A DNA stretch of 14,413 nucleotides from CAZWXH01 sp964637725 (GCA_964637725.1 CAZWXH010000045.1:1-14413); one strand, 5' to 3'; positions 1-6,869 are shown, counted from the stretch's first letter. Numbers and translations are program-made. The notes: generated from the sequence alone by a model not told the origin.

Positions 1-342
1 TTGAATTTAGTTGATTTCGATGCGATGTTTGGCCATAGAAGAAATCCAGATGGCTATGCAAAAGCAATTCAGGAATTCGATGATCAATTACATGACTTAA
101 TGCTTAAGCTGAATGAAGATGATCTTTTAATGATTACTGCTGATCATGGAAATGATCCAACATATAAAGGTAGTGATCATACACGTGAAAATGTACCACT
201 TATTATCTACAGTAAAGCTTTGAAAAATCCTAGACATCTTGGTCTACTAAAAAGTTATGCTGTTATCGGTGCAACTATTGCTGCAAATTTTGATGTAAAA
301 AATCTAGGTATTGGCGATTCTTTATTAGAAAAGATTGTATAG
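1..342 (+). CDS. deoB: Phosphopentomutase DeoB, C-terminal part (5' end outside window)
   Basis: Phosphopentomutase interconverts ribose/deoxyribose 1-phosphate and 5-phosphate in cytosolic nucleoside catabolism. The reading frame is open from base 1, so the TTG there is an internal Leu codon and not a start. About 113 residues remain of a family that is usually near 390. The di-metal alkaline-phosphatase-type core is clear: DFDAMFGHRR (residues 5-14, ligands D7 and H12), ITADHGND (45-52, D48 and H49) and SDHTRE (58-63, H60). The spacings D7-D48 and H49-H60 match those I recall for metal ligands in Bacillus DeoB. The end, IGATIAANFDV, is the usual family tail. The TAG stop overlaps the Shine-Dalgarno of the next gene, so the two are probably co-transcribed. 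Confidence 0.96.
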   Translation: MNLVDFDAMFGHRRNPDGYAKAIQEFDDQLHDLMLKLNEDDLLMITADHGNDPTYKGSDHTRENVPLIIYSKALKNPRHLGLLKSYAVIGATIAANFDVKNLGIGDSLLEKIV

Positions 343-345
343 GAG
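341..345 (+). promoter_or_regulatory. Ribosome binding site AGGAG deciding the start of the membrane protein gene
   Basis: AGGAG overlaps the deoB TAG stop. It lies only 2 nt before the ATG at 348 but 8 nt before the in-frame ATG at 354. Normal spacing therefore selects 354. Confidence 0.75.
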
Positions 346-353
346 TAATGAGA

Positions 354-629
354 ATGGAAAACAACAAGACACGTAAAGTCATTATTATGTCATTGAGCGG
401 TTTATTAATAGGTAGTTTATTGTACATTTTTGGATTATCAATGATAAACCAGAGTGTATGGCCAATGATTATTAATTATATAATAGCATTACTTATGTAT
501 ATAGCATCATTTTTAGCTGTCTATAACAATAATAAAATAGAAAAGCAATCAGTTTATATATACATTATGGTATTAACGATAGTATTAGTAGCATTTGCTA
601 CGTTTGCAACAGTATATTCTATTATCTAA
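354..629 (+). CDS. Small three-helix membrane protein of unknown function
   Basis: I do not recognise this 91-residue protein. It starts with a short basic cytoplasmic stretch (MENNKTRK). Three strongly hydrophobic segments follow at roughly residues 9-29, 35-55 and 66-90. A polar Asn/Lys-rich loop (VYNNNKIEKQ) separates the second and third. There are no Cys residues, charged residues inside the helices or enzymatic motifs. The upstream ATG at 348 is in frame but too close to the ribosome binding site, so 354 is preferred. It follows deoB without a gap, which suggests co-expression with nucleoside catabolism. It is much too small to be a nucleoside permease, and no transport role can be claimed. 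Confidence 0.75.
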   Translation: MENNKTRKVIIMSLSGLLIGSLLYIFGLSMINQSVWPMIINYIIALLMYIASFLAVYNNNKIEKQSVYIYIMVLTIVLVAFATFATVYSII

Positions 630-679
630 AATTCACATAATATACATTATGCGAAGTAGTATATTATATAGATATTGAT

Positions 680-738
680 AAAGGTAAGAACACTCCTTCT
701 GATTAGATTGATTCAGAAAGAAGTATTCTTACCTTTTT
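680..738 (+). terminator. Intrinsic terminator after the deoB unit, long imperfect hairpin
   Basis: Bases 680-690 (aaaggtaagaa) pair perfectly with 726-736, and the inner arms around 697-702 (ttctga) and 712-717 (tcagaa) pair again with small internal loops. The 3' arm runs into T734-T738. It sits between convergent genes and may also stop transcription arriving on the - strand, although the - strand T-run is weak (CCTTTATC). Confidence 0.8.
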
Positions 739-756
739 ATATGATGTAATAAAAAA

Positions 757-2463
757 CTAATATATTTCATTAATATACTTTTGTGAGTTATAAGTATCTT
801 CAGATACTTGATTAGACATCATTGTTATAATACTATATGTATGTCCAGGTATTTTTACTTGAAGATCACACTCAATAATAGTATTCTTATCTACGCACTG
901 TATATATGATAACATTGGTAGTATTTTATCACTACTTAAGTATATGAATTCGCTCACTACTATTTTATCTTCATATTCATGATACACAATATAACCAGCA
1001 TCTTTAAATATTCTAATTTTGTCATTAAAGATAAGAGATCTATCAATGAATTTCTTCCAATAATCATCATCTCTTAATCTAAACTCATCAAAATACTTGC
1101 AATATTGTAAATAATATTCATTTAATAAAGATGTATCCCCCACTTCCTCTATGCTATGATTAGTCGATAAAGCTTTATTATCGATTTCAATAATCTGATG
1201 ATAGTGTGATGCATAAAATCCAAATTTATTATATATTTCTGGAATATAGGCTTGTAAATATATTGATTTATTCTTGTATTTATCCAAAACATAATGCATT
1301 AATTGTTTCATATAACCTTGTCCTTCAAATGTCTTTTGAGTACATACACCTAAGATAAAATATGAATCAACCTGTGCTTTTTGCTTCATGATTGGAAATG
1401 GTACGATTTGAATAACTGAAATGACCCTATTTTCGTTTTTTAGCATAAAAGTATTGTTTTTATCATAATATTTTGAAAAATAGAATTCTGTAGATTCATC
1501 AGTTTCATCTTTGAAATTTTCTTGCCATAACTTTTTTATATCATGCAAATCTTGTATATTAGCTTGTAATATCTGAATATTTTTCCTTGTAATTATGTAC
1601 TTATTTATCATTTTAATTGGATGAAGTGCTCTTTTTGACTTTCTTAAGTTCTCTAAGCCCATGTCTTCTTCTCTATTCACGTATAAAACATCACTATAAT
1701 GTCTTTCTAACATTGATTTAAGTATAGCAGGATATAAACCTCTAATGTCTTTATTGGCTTTCTCAACGTGAATTTGAACAGTAGAATGCTTGAGTCTAGA
1801 AGCTATCGCAAAGGCCTCCATCTTCCCTGCTATGAAAATTCCTCCAACTTCAAAATCTAAAATATTCTTTGAAGAAAGCAGATACATAACTCCTCTAACT
1901 TCACTTGTCATTGATTCACTTAAATCTTCTTTTTCATATTCCCAACGATTTAAACACTCAATAATGATGTCAAAATCATTAGTTATATCAAGATCGCGAT
2001 ATTCAAAATCTGGATATTCTTTCAAAAAGTTATTATAATGATTTCTTCTTTTTTGCATTTTCTTTCCTGATAACGTTTGTAACATTTGACGATCATAAAT
2101 ATAGTCATCATTATAAGGTGTTCTTTCAAACAATAATTGATCATTGTACAAAGGTTTGATTTTATCTACAAATTCCTCAATAGCACAATCAATCATGAAA
2201 TCAAAATTATGACTTTTGCTATATTCAAGCATATAATCAATTGCTTCTTGATAGTGAATTTCATCAGTAAAAGGCATTGCCCAAAAAAATGTTCCCTTAT
2301 AGTTGTGCAACATTACTAGAAAGTTATCATGAATTTCATATTGTATATGATACTCATGATTCCACATCATCATTGTAACAAAGTTAGAATTATATCCTTC
2401 ATAGTTTGCTTTATCTAAATAAGGTTTTATTATTGTATAATCTTCTAATTTTAAATCTTTCAT
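757..2463 (-). CDS. DUF2156 (LPG-synthase-like) and GNAT acetyltransferase fusion protein
   Basis: This 568-residue cytosolic protein has two acyltransferase-fold halves. Residues about 1-292 match DUF2156, related to the catalytic part of lysyl-phosphatidylglycerol synthases. Landmarks are LSGKKMQKRRNHYNNF (131-146) and NREEDMGLENLRKSKRALHP (263-282). Residues about 294-430 are a GNAT domain: the acetyl-CoA loop lies at 371-386 (key residues EGQGYM) and the motif B end is YNKFGF (411-416). The last 140 residues resemble the extra C-terminal domain of Eis-like acetyltransferases (DDYWKKFI near 457). No membrane helices are seen, so it is not a complete MprF. The acceptor is unknown; aminoacyl-tRNA-dependent transfer or N-acetylation are possibilities from the families. 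Its ATG overlaps the stop of the DUF815 gene by 1 nt (TAATG), so translation is probably coupled. Confidence 0.85.
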   Translation of the reverse strand: MKDLKLEDYTIIKPYLDKANYEGYNSNFVTMMMWNHEYHIQYEIHDNFLVMLHNYKGTFFWAMPFTDEIHYQEAIDYMLEYSKSHNFDFMIDCAIEEFVDKIKPLYNDQLLFERTPYNDDYIYDRQMLQTLSGKKMQKRRNHYNNFLKEYPDFEYRDLDITNDFDIIIECLNRWEYEKEDLSESMTSEVRGVMYLLSSKNILDFEVGGIFIAGKMEAFAIASRLKHSTVQIHVEKANKDIRGLYPAILKSMLERHYSDVLYVNREEDMGLENLRKSKRALHPIKMINKYIITRKNIQILQANIQDLHDIKKLWQENFKDETDESTEFYFSKYYDKNNTFMLKNENRVISVIQIVPFPIMKQKAQVDSYFILGVCTQKTFEGQGYMKQLMHYVLDKYKNKSIYLQAYIPEIYNKFGFYASHYHQIIEIDNKALSTNHSIEEVGDTSLLNEYYLQYCKYFDEFRLRDDDYWKKFIDRSLIFNDKIRIFKDAGYIVYHEYEDKIVVSEFIYLSSDKILPMLSYIQCVDKNTIIECDLQVKIPGHTYSIITMMSNQVSEDTYNSQKYINEIY

Positions 2464-3686
2464 TATTTCTTTCCGAGTAACATATGGATAAACTGTTTCG
2501 CTGTACGCCCGGAAAAACCTCCGTTTCTAATTTCCCATTGTAATGCTAATTCATGTAATTGTTCCCTAGTCATATCAATGTGATGAGAAATTGCTAACCC
2601 ATCAACAATATCTAGATAATGTTGTTTATCAGGATGAATATACATGATTTGTACACCAAATCGTGAAACAAGTGATAGTTTTTCTTGCATAGCATCATTA
2701 TTATTAATCTCTTGTTGAGATGAACGATCATTCCACGTTTCTTTAATAAGATGTCTTCTATTACTTGTCGCATAAATCAAAATATTATCTGGTTTCTTTT
2801 CTAAGCCACCTTCAATAACTGCTTTTAAATATTTATATTCAATTTCAAAATCTTCAAAAGAAAGATCATCCATAAATATAATGAATTTATAATTTCGACT
2901 CTGTAATTCATTAATAATTTGAGGTAAGTAAATAAACTGATGCTTATAAACTTCAATCATCCTTAATCCGTCTTTATAATACTCATTTAAAAGAGCTTTA
3001 ATACTACTTGATTTACCTGTTCCACTATCTCCATAAAGAAGGACATTATTCGCCTTTTTATTATTCAAAAAAGCTTCAGTATTTGTTTTAAGTCTTTCTT
3101 TTTGAGATTCATAGCCTATAAGTTGATCTAAAGTATTATTACCAATATGATCTATTGGTATAATGTTTTCTTTATGAAAACGAAAAGCTTTGTTCAAGCC
3201 GAATTTTCCAACTCCATAATGACTATAATGATTATATAATATTGAATAGAATTGTTCCACTGATGTGCTTAATGAAAGTTCGGTTTGTAGAGATGAAAGA
3301 AGTTCATAAATCTCTTTATTTATAATTGGTTTTGTATGTGGAAAATCTAAAAAAACATCTTTATATAATGAATTAAGTTTTGAGAAATCATAATGATAGT
3401 ATTTATAAAGTGTCTCTAAATCGCTTATCACTACTTTCTTAACCGAAGTAGAAATTGACTGTTTTCTTTCTAGTGCAAGTGTAAAAGTATTTTCATGTTG
3501 AACTAATAAATACGTTAATAATCCTTGAAATAAATGATTGTGTAGATCATATTTTTCAGCTAAATTTAACATTATTGAAATAAACTCATCTTCTAATATC
3601 TGATCATTATGAAAATACGAGAGACATTTTAAAATATCTTTATCGATGGATAAATCTCGATAAATAATAAGTTGATTTAAATTCAT
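2463..3686 (-). CDS. DUF815 family AAA+ ATPase
   Basis: This is a 407-residue P-loop ATPase of the uncharacterised DUF815 family. The N-terminal 185 residues are a helical, family-specific region. The AAA+ core follows: Walker A GDSGTGKS (219-226), Walker B FIIFMDDLSF (268-277), sensor-1-like ATSNRRH (306-312), a probable arginine-finger region around SRFG (341-344) and a sensor-2-like GGFSGRTAKQF (389-399). The substrate is unknown. The start at 3686 has a good AAGGAAGG site just upstream. It is the first gene of a two-gene unit with the DUF2156-GNAT gene, following an intrinsic terminator. I see no obvious promoter in the 49-bp gap, so it may start inside the preceding gene or be fed by read-through. 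Confidence 0.9.
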   Translation of the reverse strand: MNLNQLIIYRDLSIDKDILKCLSYFHNDQILEDEFISIMLNLAEKYDLHNHLFQGLLTYLLVQHENTFTLALERKQSISTSVKKVVISDLETLYKYYHYDFSKLNSLYKDVFLDFPHTKPIINKEIYELLSSLQTELSLSTSVEQFYSILYNHYSHYGVGKFGLNKAFRFHKENIIPIDHIGNNTLDQLIGYESQKERLKTNTEAFLNNKKANNVLLYGDSGTGKSSSIKALLNEYYKDGLRMIEVYKHQFIYLPQIINELQSRNYKFIIFMDDLSFEDFEIEYKYLKAVIEGGLEKKPDNILIYATSNRRHLIKETWNDRSSQQEINNNDAMQEKLSLVSRFGVQIMYIHPDKQHYLDIVDGLAISHHIDMTREQLHELALQWEIRNGGFSGRTAKQFIHMLLGKK

Positions 3687-3710
3687 AAAATAACCTTCCT
3701 TCTTTTAAAA

Positions 3711-3734
3711 AAAGACGATAAATATATCGCCTTT
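3711..3734 (-). terminator. Intrinsic terminator of the ACT/UPF0210 unit
   Basis: On the - strand AAAGGCGATA (3734-3725) pairs with TATCGTCTTT (3720-3711), including one G-U pair, around a TATT loop. A run of T continues to 3707. It lies one base beyond the UPF0210 stop codon. Confidence 0.85.
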
Positions 3735-3735
3735 G

Positions 3736-5100
3736 TTAATTTTTAAAACTATGAATAGGTGCTGGAATTCTTCCCCCACGATCAATAAATTCATCACATG
3801 AGAATTCATTGACTGGCATAATTGGAGCATATCCAAGTAATCCACCAAATTCAACAGTTTCTCCTACATCTTTACCAATAACTGGAATAATTCTTACTGC
3901 CGTTGTCTTTTGATTAATCATTCCAATTGCCATTTCATCAGCAATAATTCCAGAAATTGTTTTGGCTGATGTTCTTCCAGGAATAGCAATCATATCTAAA
4001 CCTACTGAACATACACAAGTCATTGCTTCTAATTTTTCTAATGTTAATGCGCCACACTCAACAGCGTCAATCATTCCTTGATCTTCACTAACCGGAATAA
4101 AAGCACCTGATAAACCACCAACATATGAAGACGCCATAACACCACCTTTTTTCACTTGATCATTTAAAATCGCAAGTGCAGCCGTAGTCCCAGGAGCCCC
4201 TACTCTTTCAAGGCCCATTTCTTGTAAACAATCAGCAATACTATCTCCTACTGCGGGAGTTGGTGCAAGAGATAAATCAATGATTCCAAAAGGAATATTT
4301 AAAGCAGCTGAGGCTTCTCTAGCAACTAATTGTCCCACTCTAGTAATCTTAAACGCTGTTTTCTTAACAGTTTCACATAGTTCACCAAAATCTTTTCCTT
4401 TAGCAGTTTTGATTGCATTTCTCACAACACCAGGTCCACTAACCCCAACATTGATAATTGCATCTGCTTCACTCACACCATGGAAAGCTCCAGCCATGAA
4501 TGGATTATCATCAGGAGCATTACATAAAATAACCAATTTAGCACAACCAATTGAATCATTTTCTTTTGTAATATCTGCAGTATCCTTTATAATTTCACCA
4601 ACTAATTTAACAGCATCCATATTAATTCCAGTTTTAGTAGAACCAACGTTAATTGAACTACAAATTAATTCAGTTTCTTTCATCGCTTGAGGTATTGATT
4701 CAATCAATAACTTTTCTGCCGCTGTCATACCTTTAGAAACAATAGCACTATACCCACCAATAAAATTAACACCAACAACATGGGCGCACTTATCCAATGT
4801 TTTCGCTATCTTTACAAAATCATCAGTACTTTTACAAGCAGATGCCCCTATTAAACCAATTGGTGTTACTGAAATTCTCTTATTAACAATAGGAATACCA
4901 TATTTTTTTTCAATATCTTCGCCTGTCTTTACTAAATCTTTTGCGACAGTTGTAATTCTGTTATATATATTTTGACAAAGAGTATCAATGTTTGAATCAA
5001 TACAACTTAAAAGACTTATACCGATTGTAATTGTACGGACATCTAAGTTCTCTTGTTCAATCATTTTATTCGTTTCTGCTACTTCAAATAGATTAATCAT
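3736..5100 (-). CDS. UPF0210 (DUF711, PFL-like) family protein
   Basis: This 454-residue protein has the full length usual for the UPF0210/DUF711 family, found in many Firmicutes and archaea. Its fold is related to pyruvate-formate-lyase/glycyl-radical barrels, but the biochemical role is unknown. Family landmarks are the N-terminal TITIGISLLSC (residues 24-34), RISVTPIGLIGA (75-86), the Gly-rich GVSGPGVVRNAI, and GAPGTTAALAILNDQVKKGG. No glycyl-radical loop of the standard PFL type is evident, so radical chemistry should not be assumed. It follows the ACT-domain gene by 11 bp, with its ribosome binding site (AGGAGGA) overlapping that gene's TAA. This pairing is conserved in Firmicutes and suggests the ACT protein regulates or partners it. 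Confidence 0.9.
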   Translation of the reverse strand: MINLFEVAETNKMIEQENLDVRTITIGISLLSCIDSNIDTLCQNIYNRITTVAKDLVKTGEDIEKKYGIPIVNKRISVTPIGLIGASACKSTDDFVKIAKTLDKCAHVVGVNFIGGYSAIVSKGMTAAEKLLIESIPQAMKETELICSSINVGSTKTGINMDAVKLVGEIIKDTADITKENDSIGCAKLVILCNAPDDNPFMAGAFHGVSEADAIINVGVSGPGVVRNAIKTAKGKDFGELCETVKKTAFKITRVGQLVAREASAALNIPFGIIDLSLAPTPAVGDSIADCLQEMGLERVGAPGTTAALAILNDQVKKGGVMASSYVGGLSGAFIPVSEDQGMIDAVECGALTLEKLEAMTCVCSVGLDMIAIPGRTSAKTISGIIADEMAIGMINQKTTAVRIIPVIGKDVGETVEFGGLLGYAPIMPVNEFSCDEFIDRGGRIPAPIHSFKN

Positions 5101-5111
5101 TATATTCCTCC

Positions 5112-5384
5112 TTAGATTCTATGCATTTTATTAAAAATATCTTCATGTTGTAACTTGATATTAACACCAATTTTTTCACCTAATTGTTCTAACTGATCTG
5201 CAATAGTAGAAAATTCACCATTCGCATTAGAAGCATCTACAACCATCATCATATTAAAGTAACCTTGAATAATAGTTTGTGAAATATCTAATATATTAAT
5301 ATGAGCATCAGCAAGATATGTACAAACATTTGCAATAATTCCTACTTGATCCTTTCCAACTACTGTAATAATTGCTCTTTCCAT
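5112..5384 (-). CDS. ACT domain-containing protein, UPF0237 family
   Basis: This 90-residue protein is a single ACT domain (ERAIITVVGKDQVGIIANVCTYLADAHINILDIS), the ligand-sensing beta-alpha-beta fold used for amino-acid regulation, as in GcvR. The UPF0237 family has this length and lies next to UPF0210 in many Firmicutes. The hallmark V(G)KDxVGIIA loop is at about residues 8-17. It probably works as a dimer that binds a small molecule; the ligand is unknown. The start at 5384 is supported by a strong GAGGAGG site 8-14 nt upstream. It is the first gene of its unit, with an extended -10 promoter directly upstream. Confidence 0.92.
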   Translation of the reverse strand: MERAIITVVGKDQVGIIANVCTYLADAHINILDISQTIIQGYFNMMMVVDASNANGEFSTIADQLEQLGEKIGVNIKLQHEDIFNKMHRI

Positions 5385-5411
5385 TAATAACTCCTCCTCA
5401 TATTTTTTTAC

Positions 5412-5420
5412 ATTATATCA
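5412..5420 (-). promoter_or_regulatory. Extended -10 promoter for the ACT/UPF0210 unit
   Basis: On the - strand TGATATAAT contains a perfect -10 (TATAAT, 5417-5412) preceded by the TGN extended element. There is no good -35 at 17 bp, as expected of extended -10 promoters. The leader would be about 20 nt and contains GAGGAGG. Confidence 0.6.
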
Positions 5421-5435
5421 AAATCTTATCAAAAA

Positions 5436-5466
5436 AGAAAGAAAAAAGGAGTTTTCACTCCTTTTC
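5436..5466 (-). terminator. Intrinsic terminator of the PTS IIB gene
   Basis: On the - strand AAAAGGAGT (5465-5457) pairs with ACTCCTTTT (5452-5444) around a 4-nt loop, followed by a T-rich tail interrupted by single C's. It separates the IIB gene from the ACT promoter. Confidence 0.9.
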
Positions 5467-5471
5467 AATAA

Positions 5472-5789
5472 TTATTTATCTAACATTGACATTGCTTTAT
5501 CAAATACTGCTTTACCATTCATTGTTCCGTAATCTCTCATATCAATAACATCAACAGGAATAGCTCCTCCAACTCTGCCAGCTGCTAATTTTTCGATAGC
5601 ACCTTTTTGGAATCTAACTTGAGGGCCAAGTAAAATAACATCAACTTCTTCTAATACTCTAGGTGCATCAGAGAAAGGTAATGCAAAAATTTTGCATTCA
5701 ACACCTGCATCTTTAGCAGCAGTTTCCATTTTTGTTACTAATAAACTAGTTGACATACCTGCAGAACATACTAATAAAATAGTTTTCAT
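5472..5789 (-). CDS. PTS sugar transporter subunit IIB, lactose/cellobiose type (orphan)
   Basis: This 105-residue cytosolic IIB protein carries phosphate from IIA to sugar on a cysteine. The phospho-site loop is VCSAGMSTSLLV (residues 7-18) with C8 as the acceptor. The downstream DVILLGPQVRFQ is typical of the cellobiose/chitobiose/lactose IIB family, and the length is complete. The ATG at 5795 is only 2 nt from AGGAG, whereas the in-frame ATG at 5789 has 8-nt spacing, so 5789 is chosen. No IIA, IIC, glycosidase or regulator lies beside it, so it must use partners encoded elsewhere or have a regulatory role. It is monocistronic, with its own promoter and terminator. The substrate cannot be told from sequence. 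Confidence 0.93.
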   Translation of the reverse strand: MKTILLVCSAGMSTSLLVTKMETAAKDAGVECKIFALPFSDAPRVLEEVDVILLGPQVRFQKGAIEKLAAGRVGGAIPVDVIDMRDYGTMNGKAVFDKAMSMLDK

Positions 5790-5797
5790 ATTCATTA

Positions 5798-5802
5798 CTC
5801 CT
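5798..5802 (-). promoter_or_regulatory. Ribosome binding site AGGAG deciding the IIB start
   Basis: AGGAG on the - strand gives normal 8-nt spacing to the ATG at 5789 and only 2 nt to the ATG at 5795, so translation should begin at 5789. Confidence 0.75.
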
Positions 5803-5824
5803 TTTTCTATATATCTTTACATAT

Positions 5825-5853
5825 ATTCTATCAATTTTTATGATGATTGTAAA
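5825..5853 (-). promoter_or_regulatory. Promoter of the PTS IIB gene
   Basis: On the - strand a -35 TTTACA (5853-5848) and a -10 TAGAAT (5830-5825) are separated by exactly 17 bp, with a TGA extended element before the -10. Each hexamer differs from the sigma-A consensus at one position. Confidence 0.7.
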
Positions 5854-5862
5854 CACTTACGC
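5848..5862. promoter_or_regulatory. Possible catabolite-responsive (cre-like) operator over the IIB -35
   Basis: TGTAAACACTTACGC contains the near-palindrome GTAA-acac-TTAC and differs from the CcpA cre consensus mainly at the central CG. It overlaps the -35 of the PTS gene, where a catabolite repressor could block transcription. This is a motif match only. Confidence 0.3.
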
Positions 5863-5930
5863 TTACTTTTTTTCTATTTCAGAAAATAATATGCTTATAA
5901 TCAAGTAATTATGAATAAATTAATAAAATG

Positions 5931-5939
5931 TGATAGAAT
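5931..5939 (+). promoter_or_regulatory. Extended -10 promoter of the phosphodiesterase gene
   Basis: TGATAGAAT combines a TGN element with the -10 TAGAAT, 24 nt before the start codon. No convincing -35 is visible. The same 13-base stretch (5931-5943) occurs inverted at 5833-5821 as the -10 region of the divergent IIB promoter. Confidence 0.5.
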
Positions 5940-5962
5940 ATATTATGAAATGAGATGATCAA

Positions 5963-6493
5963 ATGAAAATATTAATAGTAAGTGATAGTCATAGATATGA
6001 TAATAACCTAGAAAGAATTACTCAAAAATATAAAAATAAAGTTGATTACATGGTCCATTGTGGAGACTCCTCTTTAGATAATAATGATCCTATCATTACC
6101 CAATATGATACCGTATGTGGAAATCACGATGATAGTTATTTCCCTAGATTTATTATTCATGAAGATATTTGTATAACACATGGTCATATATTTAAGGTTT
6201 ATAGTGGATATGATGAACTTGTTAAACTATGTCAGATGCGCCGTTGTCATATTTGTTTCCATGGTCATACACATGTTCCTACACATCAAATTCATAATGG
6301 GATACACTTTATTAATCCTGGTAGTTTAATGATGAATAGAGGAAGTTATGGCTATGGAACATACGCTATTGCAGATTATAAAAATGGCGATATCAAGGTT
6401 GAATTTTATCATCACAAAACTGATGAGTTATGTTCAAACCTAATTTTAAAAGAAGGTCTAGAACTTCTCGAACAATTCAAAAAAATCGGTTAA
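5963..6493 (+). CDS. yfcE: YfcE/MJ0936-type metallophosphoesterase (phosphodiesterase)
   Basis: This 176-residue cytosolic calcineurin-like phosphoesterase hydrolyses phosphodiesters with two metals in characterised relatives; its natural substrate is unknown. All signature motifs are present in order: DSH (residues 8-10), GD (34-35), GNHD (53-56), THGH (72-75) and HGHTHVP (100-106), followed by FINPGSLMMNRG (117-127). The length matches the YfcE/YsnB family. The start at 5963 is preceded only by a modest site (GAGATGA), so translation may be inefficient. It is a single-gene unit, divergent from the PTS IIB gene and convergent with the XRE gene. Unlike many Firmicutes, no rph or rdgB homologue is beside it. 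Confidence 0.93.
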   Translation: MKILIVSDSHRYDNNLERITQKYKNKVDYMVHCGDSSLDNNDPIITQYDTVCGNHDDSYFPRFIIHEDICITHGHIFKVYSGYDELVKLCQMRRCHICFHGHTHVPTHQIHNGIHFINPGSLMMNRGSYGYGTYAIADYKNGDIKVEFYHHKTDELCSNLILKEGLELLEQFKKIG

Positions 6494-6531
6494 AAAAAGT
6501 AAAGTTACTTATTAGGCAACTTTACTTTTTT
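6493..6531. terminator. Bidirectional terminator shared by yfcE and the XRE gene
   Basis: AAAAAAGTAAAGTT (6493-6506) is complementary to 6518-6531 around an 11-nt loop. The arms are A-rich on one side and T-rich on the other, so it can end transcription in both directions. It contains the TAA stop and last codons of the XRE gene, and starts at the last base of the yfcE stop. Confidence 0.88.
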
Positions 6532-6850
6532 CTTCTAATCTTTTGCGTTTATATTCAATAATAAACATAACTTCTTTAAGATCTTCATCAGGTAGTTCGG
6601 TTAATAAACGAGCAATATTTGCGATATTATAATAATCATATTTTTTCCCGCTCATTATTTCTTCAACACTACGTCCATACAAATGAGATAATATTTTAAG
6701 TTCTCCTACTGTGACATCACGTTTCCCATTTTCAATATCAGAAATTGCTGAATGTGGAACATTCAGGTGTGCTGCCACATCTTTTTGAGTAAGGTGCTTA
6801 AAATTACGATAAGTTTTCAATCTTTTTGCTAAATCTAAATCTACAGCCAT
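6512..6850 (-). CDS. XRE-family (Cro/CI-type) HTH transcriptional regulator
   Basis: This 112-residue protein carries a single helix-turn-helix domain of the phage-repressor type at about residues 8-62. The sequence TQKDVAAHLNVPHSAISDIENGKR (21-44) holds the second and recognition helices, with the usual ISDIENGKR end. The C-terminal 45 residues are charged and helical (LPDEDLKEVMFIIEYKRKRLEE) and probably dimerise, as in SinR-like proteins. The ATG at 6871 is rejected because it overlaps the -10 hexamer; the ATG at 6850 has GGAGGTGG just upstream. The gene is alone in its unit. Three copies of a 9-bp motif over its promoter suggest negative autoregulation. No toxin-like partner is adjacent. 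Other targets cannot be read from the window. Confidence 0.92.
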   Translation of the reverse strand: MAVDLDLAKRLKTYRNFKHLTQKDVAAHLNVPHSAISDIENGKRDVTVGELKILSHLYGRSVEEIMSGKKYDYYNIANIARLLTELPDEDLKEVMFIIEYKRKRLEEKSKVA

Positions 6851-6853
6851 AAT

Positions 6854-6861
6854 CCACCTCC
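6854..6861 (-). promoter_or_regulatory. Ribosome binding site GGAGGTGG deciding the XRE start
   Basis: GGAGGTGG lies 3 nt before the ATG at 6850 (7 nt measured from its GGAG core). It shows that translation does not begin at the longer in-frame ATG at 6871. Confidence 0.85.
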
Positions 6862-6869
6862 ATGACTTC

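Noticed and set aside
1..3. TTG start of a 113-residue protein at base 1
   Set aside because: It is an internal Leu codon of deoB. The fragment begins in the middle of the conserved metal-binding segment.
1790..2319. Antisense ORFs of 82 and 60 codons inside the DUF2156-GNAT gene
   Set aside because: They are shadows of the real gene, with no start signals or recognisable domains.
757..3686. Anti-phage defence system built on the AAA+ ATPase
   Set aside because: DUF815 and DUF2156-GNAT look like chromosomal core genes. There is no nuclease, no transfer signature and no difference in composition from neighbouring genes.
4280..4690. Antisense ORF of 136 codons inside the UPF0210 gene
   Set aside because: It lies fully inside a well-conserved gene on the other strand, has no ribosome binding site, and its hydrophobic Pro-rich translation is the typical shadow of Gly/Ala-rich coding DNA.
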